This document shows positions 54,515 through 61,989 of a stretch of 64,000 nucleotides of DNA, piece after piece; within the stretch, counting starts at the first letter, position 1, and each line of letters opens with the position of its first letter. The DNA lies in the NCBI GenBank assembly GCA_964395715.1, contig CAYNAU010000005.1:62001-126000 (forward strand), read 5' to 3'. A model generated the notes under the pieces. The model worked only from the letters and a program-made list of their open reading frames with translations, did no database searches and was not told the DNA's origin. The position numbers and the translations under genes are program-made. Source of the DNA: Porticoccus sp964395715 (GTDB taxonomy: Bacteria; Pseudomonadota; Gammaproteobacteria; Pseudomonadales; Porticoccaceae).

Positions 54515-55036
54515 TTACGTTCGGCGTACCGACTTATTACTCAAAACGTTCTGATTCTGGGCTTGTTCGCTCCGCGTAGCGTCCGCACCAATTACGCTCA
54601 GCGTAACGGGCGTTCTGTTAATTTTTAGAGCCTCGAGACTAAACTGCCTCGGCGGGCGAATGGTAGGAGGGTGGTCAAGGTCGGCACTGGGACATTCGTT
54701 GATTGGTTGCCAAGTGACTCCGTACAGCGCGCACTTGGCACCGGGGTTAACAAAGCGGCCCTCCCTAGTGCGTATTAACAGATTTGCTTTCAAAAGCTCA
54801 TGAATTGCAGCACTGATCGTCGCTGACCTCGTCCAGCCAAACTCACGAAGCACGGAAAGGGCCGCAGTGATGTTGCCATTATTTTTGCCCTTAAATTGAT
54901 AGCTAAGTTCTAATAGCAATGCCTTGGCCTTGAAGCTGAGCCCACGATAATCAGCCGTCTTCATGACGATTCTTGGAACTCCAGCGAAGCCTCCAGGCGC
55001 CTCCGTGCGCCCTTTCGCGTTGGGTTGTTTGGCCAT
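54515..55036 (-). CDS. Prophage/island winged-helix protein
   Basis: 173 residues from ATG 55036, where GGAGG stands about 8 bases upstream. The central block YRGLSFKAKALLLELSYQF, NGNITAALSVLREFGW and LIRTREGRF with GVTWQPINEC matches a family of helix-turn-helix proteins widespread in prophages and integrative elements near alpA. DNA binding, perhaps for replication or regulation, is presumed. The tail is disordered. It overlaps the end of the upstream gene. Confidence 0.6.
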   Translation of the reverse strand: MAKQPNAKGRTEAPGGFAGVPRIVMKTADYRGLSFKAKALLLELSYQFKGKNNGNITAALSVLREFGWTRSATISAAIHELLKANLLIRTREGRFVNPGAKCALYGVTWQPINECPSADLDHPPTIRPPRQFSLEALKINRTPVTLSVIGADATRSEQAQNQNVLSNKSVRRT

Positions 55037-55037
55037 A

Positions 55038-55373
55038 TCAGTCACCCTCCAACGCTAGATTACGCACTCGGGTCAGGTCGTTGCCTTCGAGCAAATACAT
55101 CATCGCCCGGGTCTCACCACCTAAATTATTGAGCACTTCCACCCACTCACGTGAAAAGCTGATGCCATGTGCCTGCTGCAACGAAGAAATCGTAGATGGT
55201 AGGGCATGATCTCCAATTCGCTCCGCGGCAAAGCGGTGAAGCCGTTGGCCTGTCGAAAATTGCTTTAGCATATAGGAAAGTTTTCCTGCGCTCTTCCGGC
55301 GGGCTTTTAGGGTACAATTGCCCTGATAATATGCTGCCTCGGTCACTTGGCCGGGGCCTTTTTTTCTTTCCAT
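55038..55373 (-). CDS. Small island protein, probable DNA-binding, unknown function
   Basis: 111 residues. The segment RFAAERIGDHALPSTISSLQQAHGISFSREWVEV resembles a short helix-turn-helix family found next to AlpA genes in prophages and islands. The N terminus is basic. It is in one transcript with alpA and the downstream winged-helix gene. I do not assign a function. Confidence 0.55.
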   Translation of the reverse strand: MERKKGPGQVTEAAYYQGNCTLKARRKSAGKLSYMLKQFSTGQRLHRFAAERIGDHALPSTISSLQQAHGISFSREWVEVLNNLGGETRAMMYLLEGNDLTRVRNLALEGD

Positions 55374-55386
55374 TGTTCACCCCCCC

Positions 55387-55620
55387 CTACGCGGCCTGTC
55401 CGGAAATGGCGTCACGTTCGGCCACGCGGGCCGCCACATAGTCCAGGATTTCTGATCTAAGCCATCCTGAAGCCCGACCTCCGGGCGCCAATTTAAAATT
55501 GCGAGGGAAGCGGCTTTCCGCCATTAGGTCATAAATTCGCGACGCCCGGAGACCGGTCATCTGCTCTACTTCAGGAAGGCGGCAGATTCTCTCCTCAGGC
55601 ACTGTGGCACTTTCTTTCAT
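55387..55620 (-). CDS. alpA: AlpA-family excisionase/regulator
   Basis: 77 residues. A small helix-turn-helix protein (ICRLPEVEQMTGLRASRIYDLMAES, FPRNFKLAPGGRASGWLRSEILDYVAAR) of the AlpA type that controls integrase or excision in P4-like elements. GGAGAT lies upstream of the ATG. It heads the small-gene operon of the island. Confidence 0.85.
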   Translation of the reverse strand: MKESATVPEERICRLPEVEQMTGLRASRIYDLMAESRFPRNFKLAPGGRASGWLRSEILDYVAARVAERDAISGQAA

Positions 55621-55731
55621 GGTTTATCTCCTGTGTCATTTTTTGGCGCCCGGCATTGGCCGGTAACATGGAGAGTTTGGGGCTGATGCCCTACAGGTGC
55701 GATGCAAAACGTGAAAAATCAGGCGTGAAAA

Positions 55732-56712
55732 TTAGCGGTTCTTTTCTTCACTTTTTTTGCGAAGAGTGATTGCTGTCTTGCGGATTTCAGATGAGTTAGA
55801 GGCCAGTTTGGAATTCAAGGAGGGGGCTTTTGCAATTAGGCTATCTGGCCACGGGCGTATGCTTGGCGAGTTTTTTTCGATGAAACTCTTGAGCGTATTA
55901 GTGGCAGTATTGGCGCTAGTGTGACAACCAAAAGTTAATGACACCAGCGCAGTTGCGAGTGGGTAATTTGGCTTGCCATACCCTGGCATTCTCCAGCCCT
56001 TTTCGATTTGCCAAGCCTCGTCTGGTAGATGTCCGCCATTATGCGGCGCCCAATCTTTGTTTGAAAAAGTTCTTAGCCGAAAAACCAGGTCAAATAACAG
56101 GGAGGTTTCTACAGTTGGCGACCGCCGGGAGTTCAGCGGATTTGAGAGAGTAAGACAGCCAAAGGCAAAACGGGATTCGTGTGTCCCAGCATTGTGCCCG
56201 AAAAAGTGATCTTCAAATGCCCCAGCCAGAGCTGTGAGCACACTCCCGTATAGAACATCAACACGCTGGCTTCCAGATGCCGAACGAATTTTTACATTGT
56301 GTATCGCTTCAGCAAGGTAAAGAGCGTTAGTTACTGTATTTCCCCGAGCAGGCGCCTGAAGTTCTTTTGCTATTTCCCTCAGCTGAGAGGCATATTCTTT
56401 TGAGCGATTGTAGGCATCACGGTATTGATCACGCGCCTTGGTATCTGGGTCTGATTTGGTGACAAAATCTTTAGCAAATCTCGACGCACAGAAGCAACTC
56501 TGAAGAAGTGTTGCAGCTAATATTTTTACGTCGCTGGGGTCGTATTGATCTTCTAGTTTTTCAAAAAGCTCTTGTGCCGAAGTCGCAGATTCGTCTGCCA
56601 ATTTGTTCTTGTGCCAATCGAAAAACTCACTCTCATAAAGCCAAGGGCTATTCCTTCCATTTACTTCAACAGAAAAGTGAATACCTTCTAGGTCTAGCAG
56701 GCCATAACTCAT
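55732..56712 (-). CDS. Island protein of unknown function
   Basis: 326 residues, soluble, no signal peptide. Features that stand out are an aromatic/acidic N terminus (PWLYESEFFDWHKNKL), a helical middle, HNGGHLPDEAW and WRMPGYGKPNYPLATALVSL in the second half, and a basic tail (KKSEEKNR). No recognised domain. Its ATG overlaps the stop of a 51-codon gene upstream (ATGA), so the two form a coupled pair beside the integrase, a position often used for accessory cargo including toxin-antitoxin or defence pairs. That role is speculation. Confidence 0.55.
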   Translation of the reverse strand: MSYGLLDLEGIHFSVEVNGRNSPWLYESEFFDWHKNKLADESATSAQELFEKLEDQYDPSDVKILAATLLQSCFCASRFAKDFVTKSDPDTKARDQYRDAYNRSKEYASQLREIAKELQAPARGNTVTNALYLAEAIHNVKIRSASGSQRVDVLYGSVLTALAGAFEDHFFGHNAGTHESRFAFGCLTLSNPLNSRRSPTVETSLLFDLVFRLRTFSNKDWAPHNGGHLPDEAWQIEKGWRMPGYGKPNYPLATALVSLTFGCHTSANTATNTLKSFIEKNSPSIRPWPDSLIAKAPSLNSKLASNSSEIRKTAITLRKKSEEKNR

Positions 56713-56864
56713 AACTTTTCGCAGAACGCCAGGTCCGCCTTAGTCTTTCCCCTCAGATTCCGAAGTAGTTCCAGTACAATGCCAGCCTCGGTGACTATTG
56801 AGCCAAGAGCGCCTCCAATCAGCATTCTGGTTTTGTTATCGGGGGTACCACCTACATCGACCAT
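56709..56864 (-). CDS. Small 51-residue protein coupled to the unknown island gene
   Basis: A 51-codon reading from ATG 56864, with AAGGA 8 bases before it, ends in a TGA that overlaps the next start (ATGA). The sequence is GGTPDNKTRMLIGGALGSI, then a short helix ending LRGKTKADLAFCEKL. Ribosome site and coupling make it likely to be real. It has no recognised family. Confidence 0.5.
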   Translation of the reverse strand: MVDVGGTPDNKTRMLIGGALGSIVTEAGIVLELLRNLRGKTKADLAFCEKL

Positions 56865-56929
56865 ATTGATGTCCTTTCGTCGGTTTGGTTAAGGAGGTGG
56901 TTGTGTTGCAGCACCGCCCACCCAAATTT

Positions 56930-56948
56930 ATCTGCCCCAAGGGCAGAT
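56930..56948 (-). terminator. Hairpin after integrase
   Basis: A perfect 8-bp stem ATCTGCCC (56930-56937) with GGGCAGAT (56941-56948), loop CAA, lying 4 bases beyond the integrase stop. On the minus strand it is followed by AAATTT, so termination would be weak. Confidence 0.5.
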
Positions 56949-56952
56949 TCTT

Positions 56953-58179
56953 TCACGCATCCCCACCAAAGTTTGCAGGCACGACATTTGAACCTGTTTC
57001 CAAGTGATCAAGGTAATCGGCATACCACTGCATCATTACCGCCCGGTCTTTCAAGTATTCAGCGTGCTTAGTGTACGCGCCCCGTACCTGATTCCGTTCG
57101 AGATGGGACAGCTGCCTTTCGATTGCATCAGGGTTAAAGCCCTCCTCGTTCAAAATCGAAGAGGCGGTTGTCCTAAAGCCGTGGGGGGTGGCTCTTGATT
57201 TGTAACCGAGGCGGTAGAGTGCGTAAGTCATGGTGTTTTCAGAAATGGGCCGGGCCCGTGATTTTTCCCCGGGGAACACTAAATCGTAGCGGCCAGAGAT
57301 AGGCCGGATTTCCTCCAGTAGCGCCAGCGCTTGGCGAGACAGCGGGACAAGGTGTTGCGTCCCCATCTTCATGCGTTCACCGGGGATTCGCCACAACTTG
57401 GCCTTAAAGTCGAACTCTTCCCAGCGGGCGCCCCTCAGCTCTCCAGGCCTGACAAAGGTCATAATCAGCAGTTTCAGCGCATATCGGGTCAGAGGGTGCC
57501 CGTCATAAGTGGAAACCTTGCGAAGCAGCTCAGGCAGCTCCTGTCTCGTTACCGCAGCCCGGTGTTCCTGCTTGCGTTTTTTGAGCACCCCGGTCAGTTC
57601 AGCGGCGGGGTTTACCTGGGATCGACCAGTTTGAACCGCATAGCGAAAGACAGAGGAACAACGCTGAAGCACTCGACCAGCAACGTCCAGGGCATCTCGC
57701 GCCTCGATGCGACGTATGACTTCCAATACATCTGGGGGTTGGATCTCAAAGACAGGGCGGTAACCGATGTGGGGAAAGGCATCACGCTCCAGTGACTCGA
57801 TCACCCGGCGGGCGTGATCTTCTGTCCATCGACCCTTCTGGTGTAGCCACCACTCCCGGGCAATGGCCTCGAAACTGCTGGCCGAGGCAAGGCGTTTAGC
57901 ACGCTTCTCCTGTTTTCGTAACAGGCCCGGGTCTTCACCTTTCGACAGTGCCTTTTTAGCCTCCCTAGCTGCCTCTCGGGCTTCAGCAAGCGATACAGCT
58001 GGGTACACCCCCAAAGCTAGGAGCTTTTCCTTGCCATGGAAACGGTATTTCAGGCGCCAATACTTGCCGCCGTTGGGCTTCACTTGAAGAAAGAGACCAC
58101 CCCCATCGAACATTTTATAGTCTCGATCCTGGGGCTTTGCGCTTTTAACAGCCGTAGCATTGAGCTTGTCCGTGGCCAT
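56953..58179 (-). CDS. int: Tyrosine integrase (P4-type)
   Basis: 408 residues from ATG 58179 (an upstream GTG/ATG reading to 58221 is unlikely). The N-terminal arm-binding domain (DGGGLFLQVKPNGGKYWRLKY) precedes the catalytic domain with Arg in FVRPGELRGARWEEFD, the HGFR-type THGFRTTAS and LSHLERNQVRGAY, and the Tyr nucleophile near KHAEYLKDR. It is transcribed away from the tRNA-Leu 3' end, 166 bases off, as usual for tRNA-site islands. TACCCCC repeats crowd its upstream region. Confidence 0.93.
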   Translation of the reverse strand: MATDKLNATAVKSAKPQDRDYKMFDGGGLFLQVKPNGGKYWRLKYRFHGKEKLLALGVYPAVSLAEAREAAREAKKALSKGEDPGLLRKQEKRAKRLASASSFEAIAREWWLHQKGRWTEDHARRVIESLERDAFPHIGYRPVFEIQPPDVLEVIRRIEARDALDVAGRVLQRCSSVFRYAVQTGRSQVNPAAELTGVLKKRKQEHRAAVTRQELPELLRKVSTYDGHPLTRYALKLLIMTFVRPGELRGARWEEFDFKAKLWRIPGERMKMGTQHLVPLSRQALALLEEIRPISGRYDLVFPGEKSRARPISENTMTYALYRLGYKSRATPHGFRTTASSILNEEGFNPDAIERQLSHLERNQVRGAYTKHAEYLKDRAVMMQWYADYLDHLETGSNVVPANFGGDA

Positions 58180-58181
58180 AT

Positions 58182-58251
58182 GGGGGTACCTTGGCAGGTA
58201 ATAATCTGGGGTACCCCACAAAAGTACCCCCGATATACCCCCTATGTCAAC
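58182..58251. repeat. TACCCCC motif cluster upstream of the integrase
   Basis: TACCCCC in both orientations: reverse at 58182-58188, a palindrome GGGGTACCCC at 58208-58217, and forward at 58225-58231 and 58236-58242. The last two correspond to the pair at 43482-43500 at the far end. They probably bind the integrase arms and may repress its gene. Confidence 0.6.
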
Positions 58252-58285
58252 GGACGTTATCGGACATAGTCAGATTCGACAGACG

Positions 58286-58309
58286 AAAAAAAGCCCCGAT
58301 TTCCGGGGC
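58286..58309 (-). terminator. Terminator between tRNA-Leu and integrase
   Basis: GCCCCG (58293-58298) pairs with CGGGGC (58304-58309), followed on the minus strand by a run of T from 58292 down to 58286. It would end the tRNA-Leu transcript and is most likely brought in by the island. Confidence 0.8.
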
Positions 58310-58340
58310 CTTATAGACGGTAACGGATGTTACCGGATGT

Positions 58341-58359
58341 TGATATGGTGCCCAAGGCC
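58341..58359 (+). repeat. Attachment-site copy within the tRNA-Leu 3' end
   Basis: TGATATGGTGCCCAAGGCC spans the CCA end and acceptor stem of tRNA-Leu, with the partner copy at 43401-43418. It marks the integrase-proximal island boundary and keeps the tRNA intact. Confidence 0.7.
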
Positions 58360-58430
58360 GGACTTGAACCGGCACGGCTTACGCCACTACCCCCTCAAGA
58401 TAGCGTGTCTACCAATTCCACCACTTGGGC
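58346..58430 (-). tRNA. leuU: tRNA-Leu (GAG)
   Basis: 85 nt with encoded CCA. The anticodon loop TTGAGGG gives anticodon GAG. The acceptor GCCCAAG pairs with CTTGGGC, and a long variable arm is present, as in class II tRNAs. It stands 13 bases after secG, the same order as secG-leuU in E. coli. Its 3' end is the island target. Confidence 0.95.
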
Positions 58431-58442
58431 AATAAACGGTTG

Positions 58443-58823
58443 TTACTCTGTACCTGCAGGCGCGGGAATTTCCGATGCAGGTGCCGAGGGTATATCTTCA
58501 TCTACGGAAGGAATGTCCGATTCCTGGACTTCTTCCAGTATTTCCATTTGTACGGCCTCTAGCTCGGGCAGCACTTTATCACCGACTTTGGCGTTATCCT
58601 TGGCCATTACCGCCAGGGCAAAGCTGGTGACAAAAAACACGGTCGCCATGATAGCGGTAACCTTGCTGAAGAAGTTCCAGCCACCGGCACTGCCAAATAC
58701 GGTTTGCGAGGCACCGGAACCAAATGATGCGCCGGCTTCTGCGCCCTTGCCCTGTTGTACCAGGATCAGTCCAATAATGGACAGAGCCGTCAACAGGTGA
58801 ACAATCAATATCAGTTTTTCCAT
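58443..58823 (-). CDS. secG: Preprotein translocase subunit SecG
   Basis: 126 residues. A two-helix membrane protein of the SecYEG channel: helix 1 (LILIVHLLTALSIIGLILVQQ), the loop GKGAEAGASFGSGASQTVFGSAG and helix 2. The C-terminal tail is acidic and Pro/Glu-rich, longer than the E. coli tail. It lies between tpiA and tRNA-Leu. Confidence 0.95.
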   Translation of the reverse strand: MEKLILIVHLLTALSIIGLILVQQGKGAEAGASFGSGASQTVFGSAGGWNFFSKVTAIMATVFFVTSFALAVMAKDNAKVGDKVLPELEAVQMEILEEVQESDIPSVDEDIPSAPASEIPAPAGTE

Positions 58824-58843
58824 TTGCCTGCTTCGCCTTGAGG

Positions 58844-59569
58844 TTAGGCCAGTTTACAAATCTCGCCAAATTCGGCGCTGTCCAGTGAGGCTCCGCCCAC
58901 CAGAGCGCCGTCGATATCCGGCTGAGCAAACAGCTCGGCCGCATTGGCAGCTTTTACACTGCCGCCATAGAGCACCCGGGTGCCCTCGCCGTTCGCACCC
59001 AACTGCTGGCGAATGGCTTTGTGTACTTCCTGGGCCTGCTCGGCGGTGGCTGTTTTGCCGGTGCCTATAGCCCAAACCGGTTCGTAGGCGATGACCGCAC
59101 TGCAAACCGCTTTTATGCCAGCTGCCTGAATGACTGTATTCAGCTGGCTGTTAATCACTGCCAGGGTTTCACCCTGTTCCCGCTGCGCCAGGGTTTCCCC
59201 GACACAGAGAATTGGCACCAGCCCTGCGGCCTGGGCCGCCATAAATTTGGCTGCCACCTGTGCGTCGTTTTCGCCATAGAGCGTACGCCGCTCGGAATGG
59301 CCAACAATGGCATAACGGCAACCGATGTCGCGCAACATATCGGCGCTGACTTCACCGGTGTAGGCGCCCTGCTGCTGCTCAGAAACGTTCTGTGCGCCGA
59401 CACCAATATCGGTGTCATGCAACGTCGCAATCACCTCGGGGAGATACACGTAGGGCGGACAAACCACCACCTCCACTCCTCCGAGCTTCGGCAAGCCTGC
59501 CAGAAGCGCTGCTATCGATTCGCGGGAACCGTGCATTTTCCAGTTGCCTGCTACCAGGGGACGACGCAT
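58844..59569 (-). CDS. tpiA: Triose-phosphate isomerase
   Basis: 241 residues. It interconverts glyceraldehyde-3-phosphate and dihydroxyacetone phosphate. Lys in AGNWKMHG, His in GHSERR and Glu in AYEPVWAIGTGKTA form the active site, and GGSVKAANA binds phosphate. It lies between glmM and secG. Confidence 0.96.
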   Translation of the reverse strand: MRRPLVAGNWKMHGSRESIAALLAGLPKLGGVEVVVCPPYVYLPEVIATLHDTDIGVGAQNVSEQQQGAYTGEVSADMLRDIGCRYAIVGHSERRTLYGENDAQVAAKFMAAQAAGLVPILCVGETLAQREQGETLAVINSQLNTVIQAAGIKAVCSAVIAYEPVWAIGTGKTATAEQAQEVHKAIRQQLGANGEGTRVLYGGSVKAANAAELFAQPDIDGALVGGASLDSAEFGEICKLA

Positions 59570-59695
59570 ATTAAGGTTTTCCCGGCCCTGAAAAGGGGCG
59601 CAATATTAACGAAGTTACCGCCAAACTACAACTGATCACGGCGCGATTCCAAAGGACCAAATACGCCATTCTTCGGCTTTCAAACCAGACCGCAC

Positions 59696-61036
59696 TCAAC
59701 CGACTTCGTGTGTCACCACTTCCGCCACGTGGGTCACCAGTTCATCCACCAGTTTGGCGTCTTCACCTTCCACCATCACGCGAACCAGCGGTTCGGTGCC
59801 GGAGGGTCGCAACAGTACCCGGCCCCGGTCACCCAGGGTCTGCTCGGCTGCTGCCACGGCCTCTTGTATGCGAGGGAAATTTTCCAGTTTGAAGTTCTGC
59901 TTGATGCGCACATTGATCATCTTCTGAGGGAATTTTTTCATGCCCTTTTTCAAATCGTGCAGCGAGGTGTCGGTTTCGCGCATGGCATAGAGCACCTGTA
60001 GGGCCGCAACCACCGCATCGCCGGTGGTGGTCAGGTCGCTACAGATGATATGACCGGAACTTTCGCCCCCCAACTGCCACTTGCGTTCGCGCATGGCTTC
60101 GATCACGTAGCGATCACCCACTTTCGCGCGGAAGAATGGAATACCCAGTTCTTTAAGCGAGATTTCCATACCGAAGTTGCTCATCAAGGTGCCCGCCACA
60201 CCACTGCATTCGCCCTGCTCATGGCGGTGCTTGGCGATGACGAACAGCAGTTCATCGCCATCCACCATGTGGCCCATGTGGTCGACGAACAACACGCGGT
60301 CACCGTCGCCGTCGAAGGCGATACCCATGTCGGCACCCTGGCTGGTCACCGCTTCCTGCAGCAATGCCGGCTTGGTGGAGCCGCAGTTTTCGTTGATGTT
60401 GAAACCATCGGGGTTGACCGCCATTTCCACCACTTCGGCGCCCAGTTCCCGGAATACGCTGGGGGCGGTGTGATAGGTAGCGCCATTGGCGCAATCGACC
60501 ACCAGTTTCAGGCCTTGCAGGTTGCTGCCGGCAGGGAGAGTGCCTTTACAGAATTCTATGTAACGGCCCACGGCATCGGGGACGCGGTGGGCTTTGCCCA
60601 GCTTGCTGGACTCTTCGGTGACAATGTCATTGTGCAGATATTGTTCAATGGCCAGCTCCACTTCATCGGGCAGCTTGAAGCCATCACCGCCAAAGAACTT
60701 GATGCCATTATCGTAATATGGGTTGTGGGAGGCACTGATAACAATTCCAGCCTGTGCACGGAAGGTGCGTGTCAGGTAGGCAATAGCCGGCGTCGGCATG
60801 GGGCCGAGAAGGGCAACATCTACCCCCGCGGCAATTAGCCCTGCCTGCAGGGCCGACTCAAACATATAACCGGAGACGCGGGTGTCCTTGCCCACCAGGA
60901 TAAGTTTGCGGCCCTGGGTCTGCTCACTGAACACCTTACCCGCTGCCCAGCCCAGTTTGAGCACGAAATCGGCCGTAATGGGGTGAATGCCTACTCTGCC
61001 GCGGATACCATCGGTACCGAAAAAAGTTCTTGCCAT
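59696..61036 (-). CDS. glmM: Phosphoglucosamine mutase
   Basis: 446 residues. It makes glucosamine-1-phosphate for UDP-GlcNAc and the cell wall. The phosphoserine loop GIVISASHNPYYDNG, the metal loop DGDGDR and the C-terminal RPSGTEPLVRVMVEG are intact. It follows folP by 2 bases, an established pair. Confidence 0.96.
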   Translation of the reverse strand: MARTFFGTDGIRGRVGIHPITADFVLKLGWAAGKVFSEQTQGRKLILVGKDTRVSGYMFESALQAGLIAAGVDVALLGPMPTPAIAYLTRTFRAQAGIVISASHNPYYDNGIKFFGGDGFKLPDEVELAIEQYLHNDIVTEESSKLGKAHRVPDAVGRYIEFCKGTLPAGSNLQGLKLVVDCANGATYHTAPSVFRELGAEVVEMAVNPDGFNINENCGSTKPALLQEAVTSQGADMGIAFDGDGDRVLFVDHMGHMVDGDELLFVIAKHRHEQGECSGVAGTLMSNFGMEISLKELGIPFFRAKVGDRYVIEAMRERKWQLGGESSGHIICSDLTTTGDAVVAALQVLYAMRETDTSLHDLKKGMKKFPQKMINVRIKQNFKLENFPRIQEAVAAAEQTLGDRGRVLLRPSGTEPLVRVMVEGEDAKLVDELVTHVAEVVTHEVG

Positions 61037-61038
61037 GC

Positions 61039-61875
61039 TTATCTCTCGATCGCTGTCATTATTTTCAGGGCATCGGCCGTCGCCGCCACATCGTGCACAC
61101 GTACAATGCTGGCGCCCCGCTGCACGGCCAGCATCGCCATCGCCACACTGCCCACCATACGCTGCTCAACCGGCTTGTCCAGCAGCGCACCAATCATGGA
61201 TTTTCGGGAGAGGCCCACCAGCAGTGGCCTTCCCAACTGTTGTAACTCCCCCAACCCCCGAAACAAGTCCAAGTTGTGTTGCAGGGTTTTGCCAAACCCG
61301 AAGCCCGGGTCCAGCAGCAGTTTGTCCCGCTCTATTCCTACAGCTTCACAAGCTGCCACGCGGCTGGCCAGAAAGTCTCTGACCTCCTGCACAACATCTT
61401 CATATTCCGGGCGTTGCTGCATACTGTCTGGCTCACCGGACATATGCATCAGACAAACGGGCAAGCCTGTTTCGGCAGCTGCCTGCAATGCTCCGGGACG
61501 ACGCAGCGCCCGCACATCGTTAATCAGGCTGGCACCAGCCTCTGCGGCGGCTGTTATAACCTCGGCGGTACTGGTATCCACAGAAACCGGCACATCGAAA
61601 CGTGCTGAAATCGCTTCAATCACGGGCACCACCCGCTGCAACTCTTCTGCGACCGTGACGGCCGCGGCGCCCGGGCGGGTGGATTCGCCGCCCACATCGA
61701 TAATCGCCGCTCCCTCTGCAACCATGGCCTCTACCCGTCGCAGGACCCTGGACATATCCAGACGGCCGTCACTGGCATGAACGGCACCGCCATCTGAAAA
61801 AGAGTCGGGGGTGGTATTCAACACGCCCATAATGCGGGGGGTTGAGAGGTCCAGCATGAAGCGGCCAAGATGCAT
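61039..61875 (-). CDS. folP: Dihydropteroate synthase
   Basis: 278 residues from ATG 61875 (GTG 61908 also open; the shorter form matches the E. coli N terminus better). The sulfonamide target that joins pterin and p-aminobenzoate in folate synthesis. GVLNTTPDSFSDGG, DVGGESTRPGA and DPGFGFGKTLQHN define the pterin and phosphate sites. It lies between ftsH and glmM. Confidence 0.95.
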   Translation of the reverse strand: MHLGRFMLDLSTPRIMGVLNTTPDSFSDGGAVHASDGRLDMSRVLRRVEAMVAEGAAIIDVGGESTRPGAAAVTVAEELQRVVPVIEAISARFDVPVSVDTSTAEVITAAAEAGASLINDVRALRRPGALQAAAETGLPVCLMHMSGEPDSMQQRPEYEDVVQEVRDFLASRVAACEAVGIERDKLLLDPGFGFGKTLQHNLDLFRGLGELQQLGRPLLVGLSRKSMIGALLDKPVEQRMVGSVAMAMLAVQRGASIVRVHDVAATADALKIMTAIER

Positions 61876-61953
61876 CAGTTCAGGCTCTCGCGCTCTGGTT
61901 GAAGGCACAGCCAGGGATGAACATCACCATGGAAAACAGCTTTCAGAATTGCA

Positions 61954-61984
61954 AAAAAGCCCCCGGCCAGAAGCGGGCCGGGGA
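61954..61984 (-). terminator. Terminator after ftsH
   Basis: CCCCGGCC (61962-61969) pairs with GGCCGGGG (61977-61984), followed on the minus strand by six T (61954-61959). It begins a few bases after the ftsH stop and would limit transcription into folP. Confidence 0.85.
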
Positions 61985-61989
61985 ACTGT

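Larger units (their letters stand above)
43401..58359. mobile_element. Integrative genomic island at tRNA-Leu(GAG), about 15 kb
   Basis: The limits are an imperfect direct repeat of the tRNA 3' end. Inside are a tyrosine integrase next to the tRNA, AlpA, phage-type small regulators, a DUF1441 terminase-like protein and a defence block (type I restriction-modification with an embedded HEPN-HamA-HamB module). Core genes of the ftsH-secG-leuU cluster resume at once on the right. No conjugation, capsid or obvious replication genes are seen, so it resembles a satellite or mobilisable island. Confidence 0.85.

Noticed and set aside
56903..57007. 34-codon plus-strand frame with a strong AAGGAGG before a GTG
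   Set aside because: Short, overlaps the integrase 3' end, and no family could be named. The ribosome-like site may be chance.
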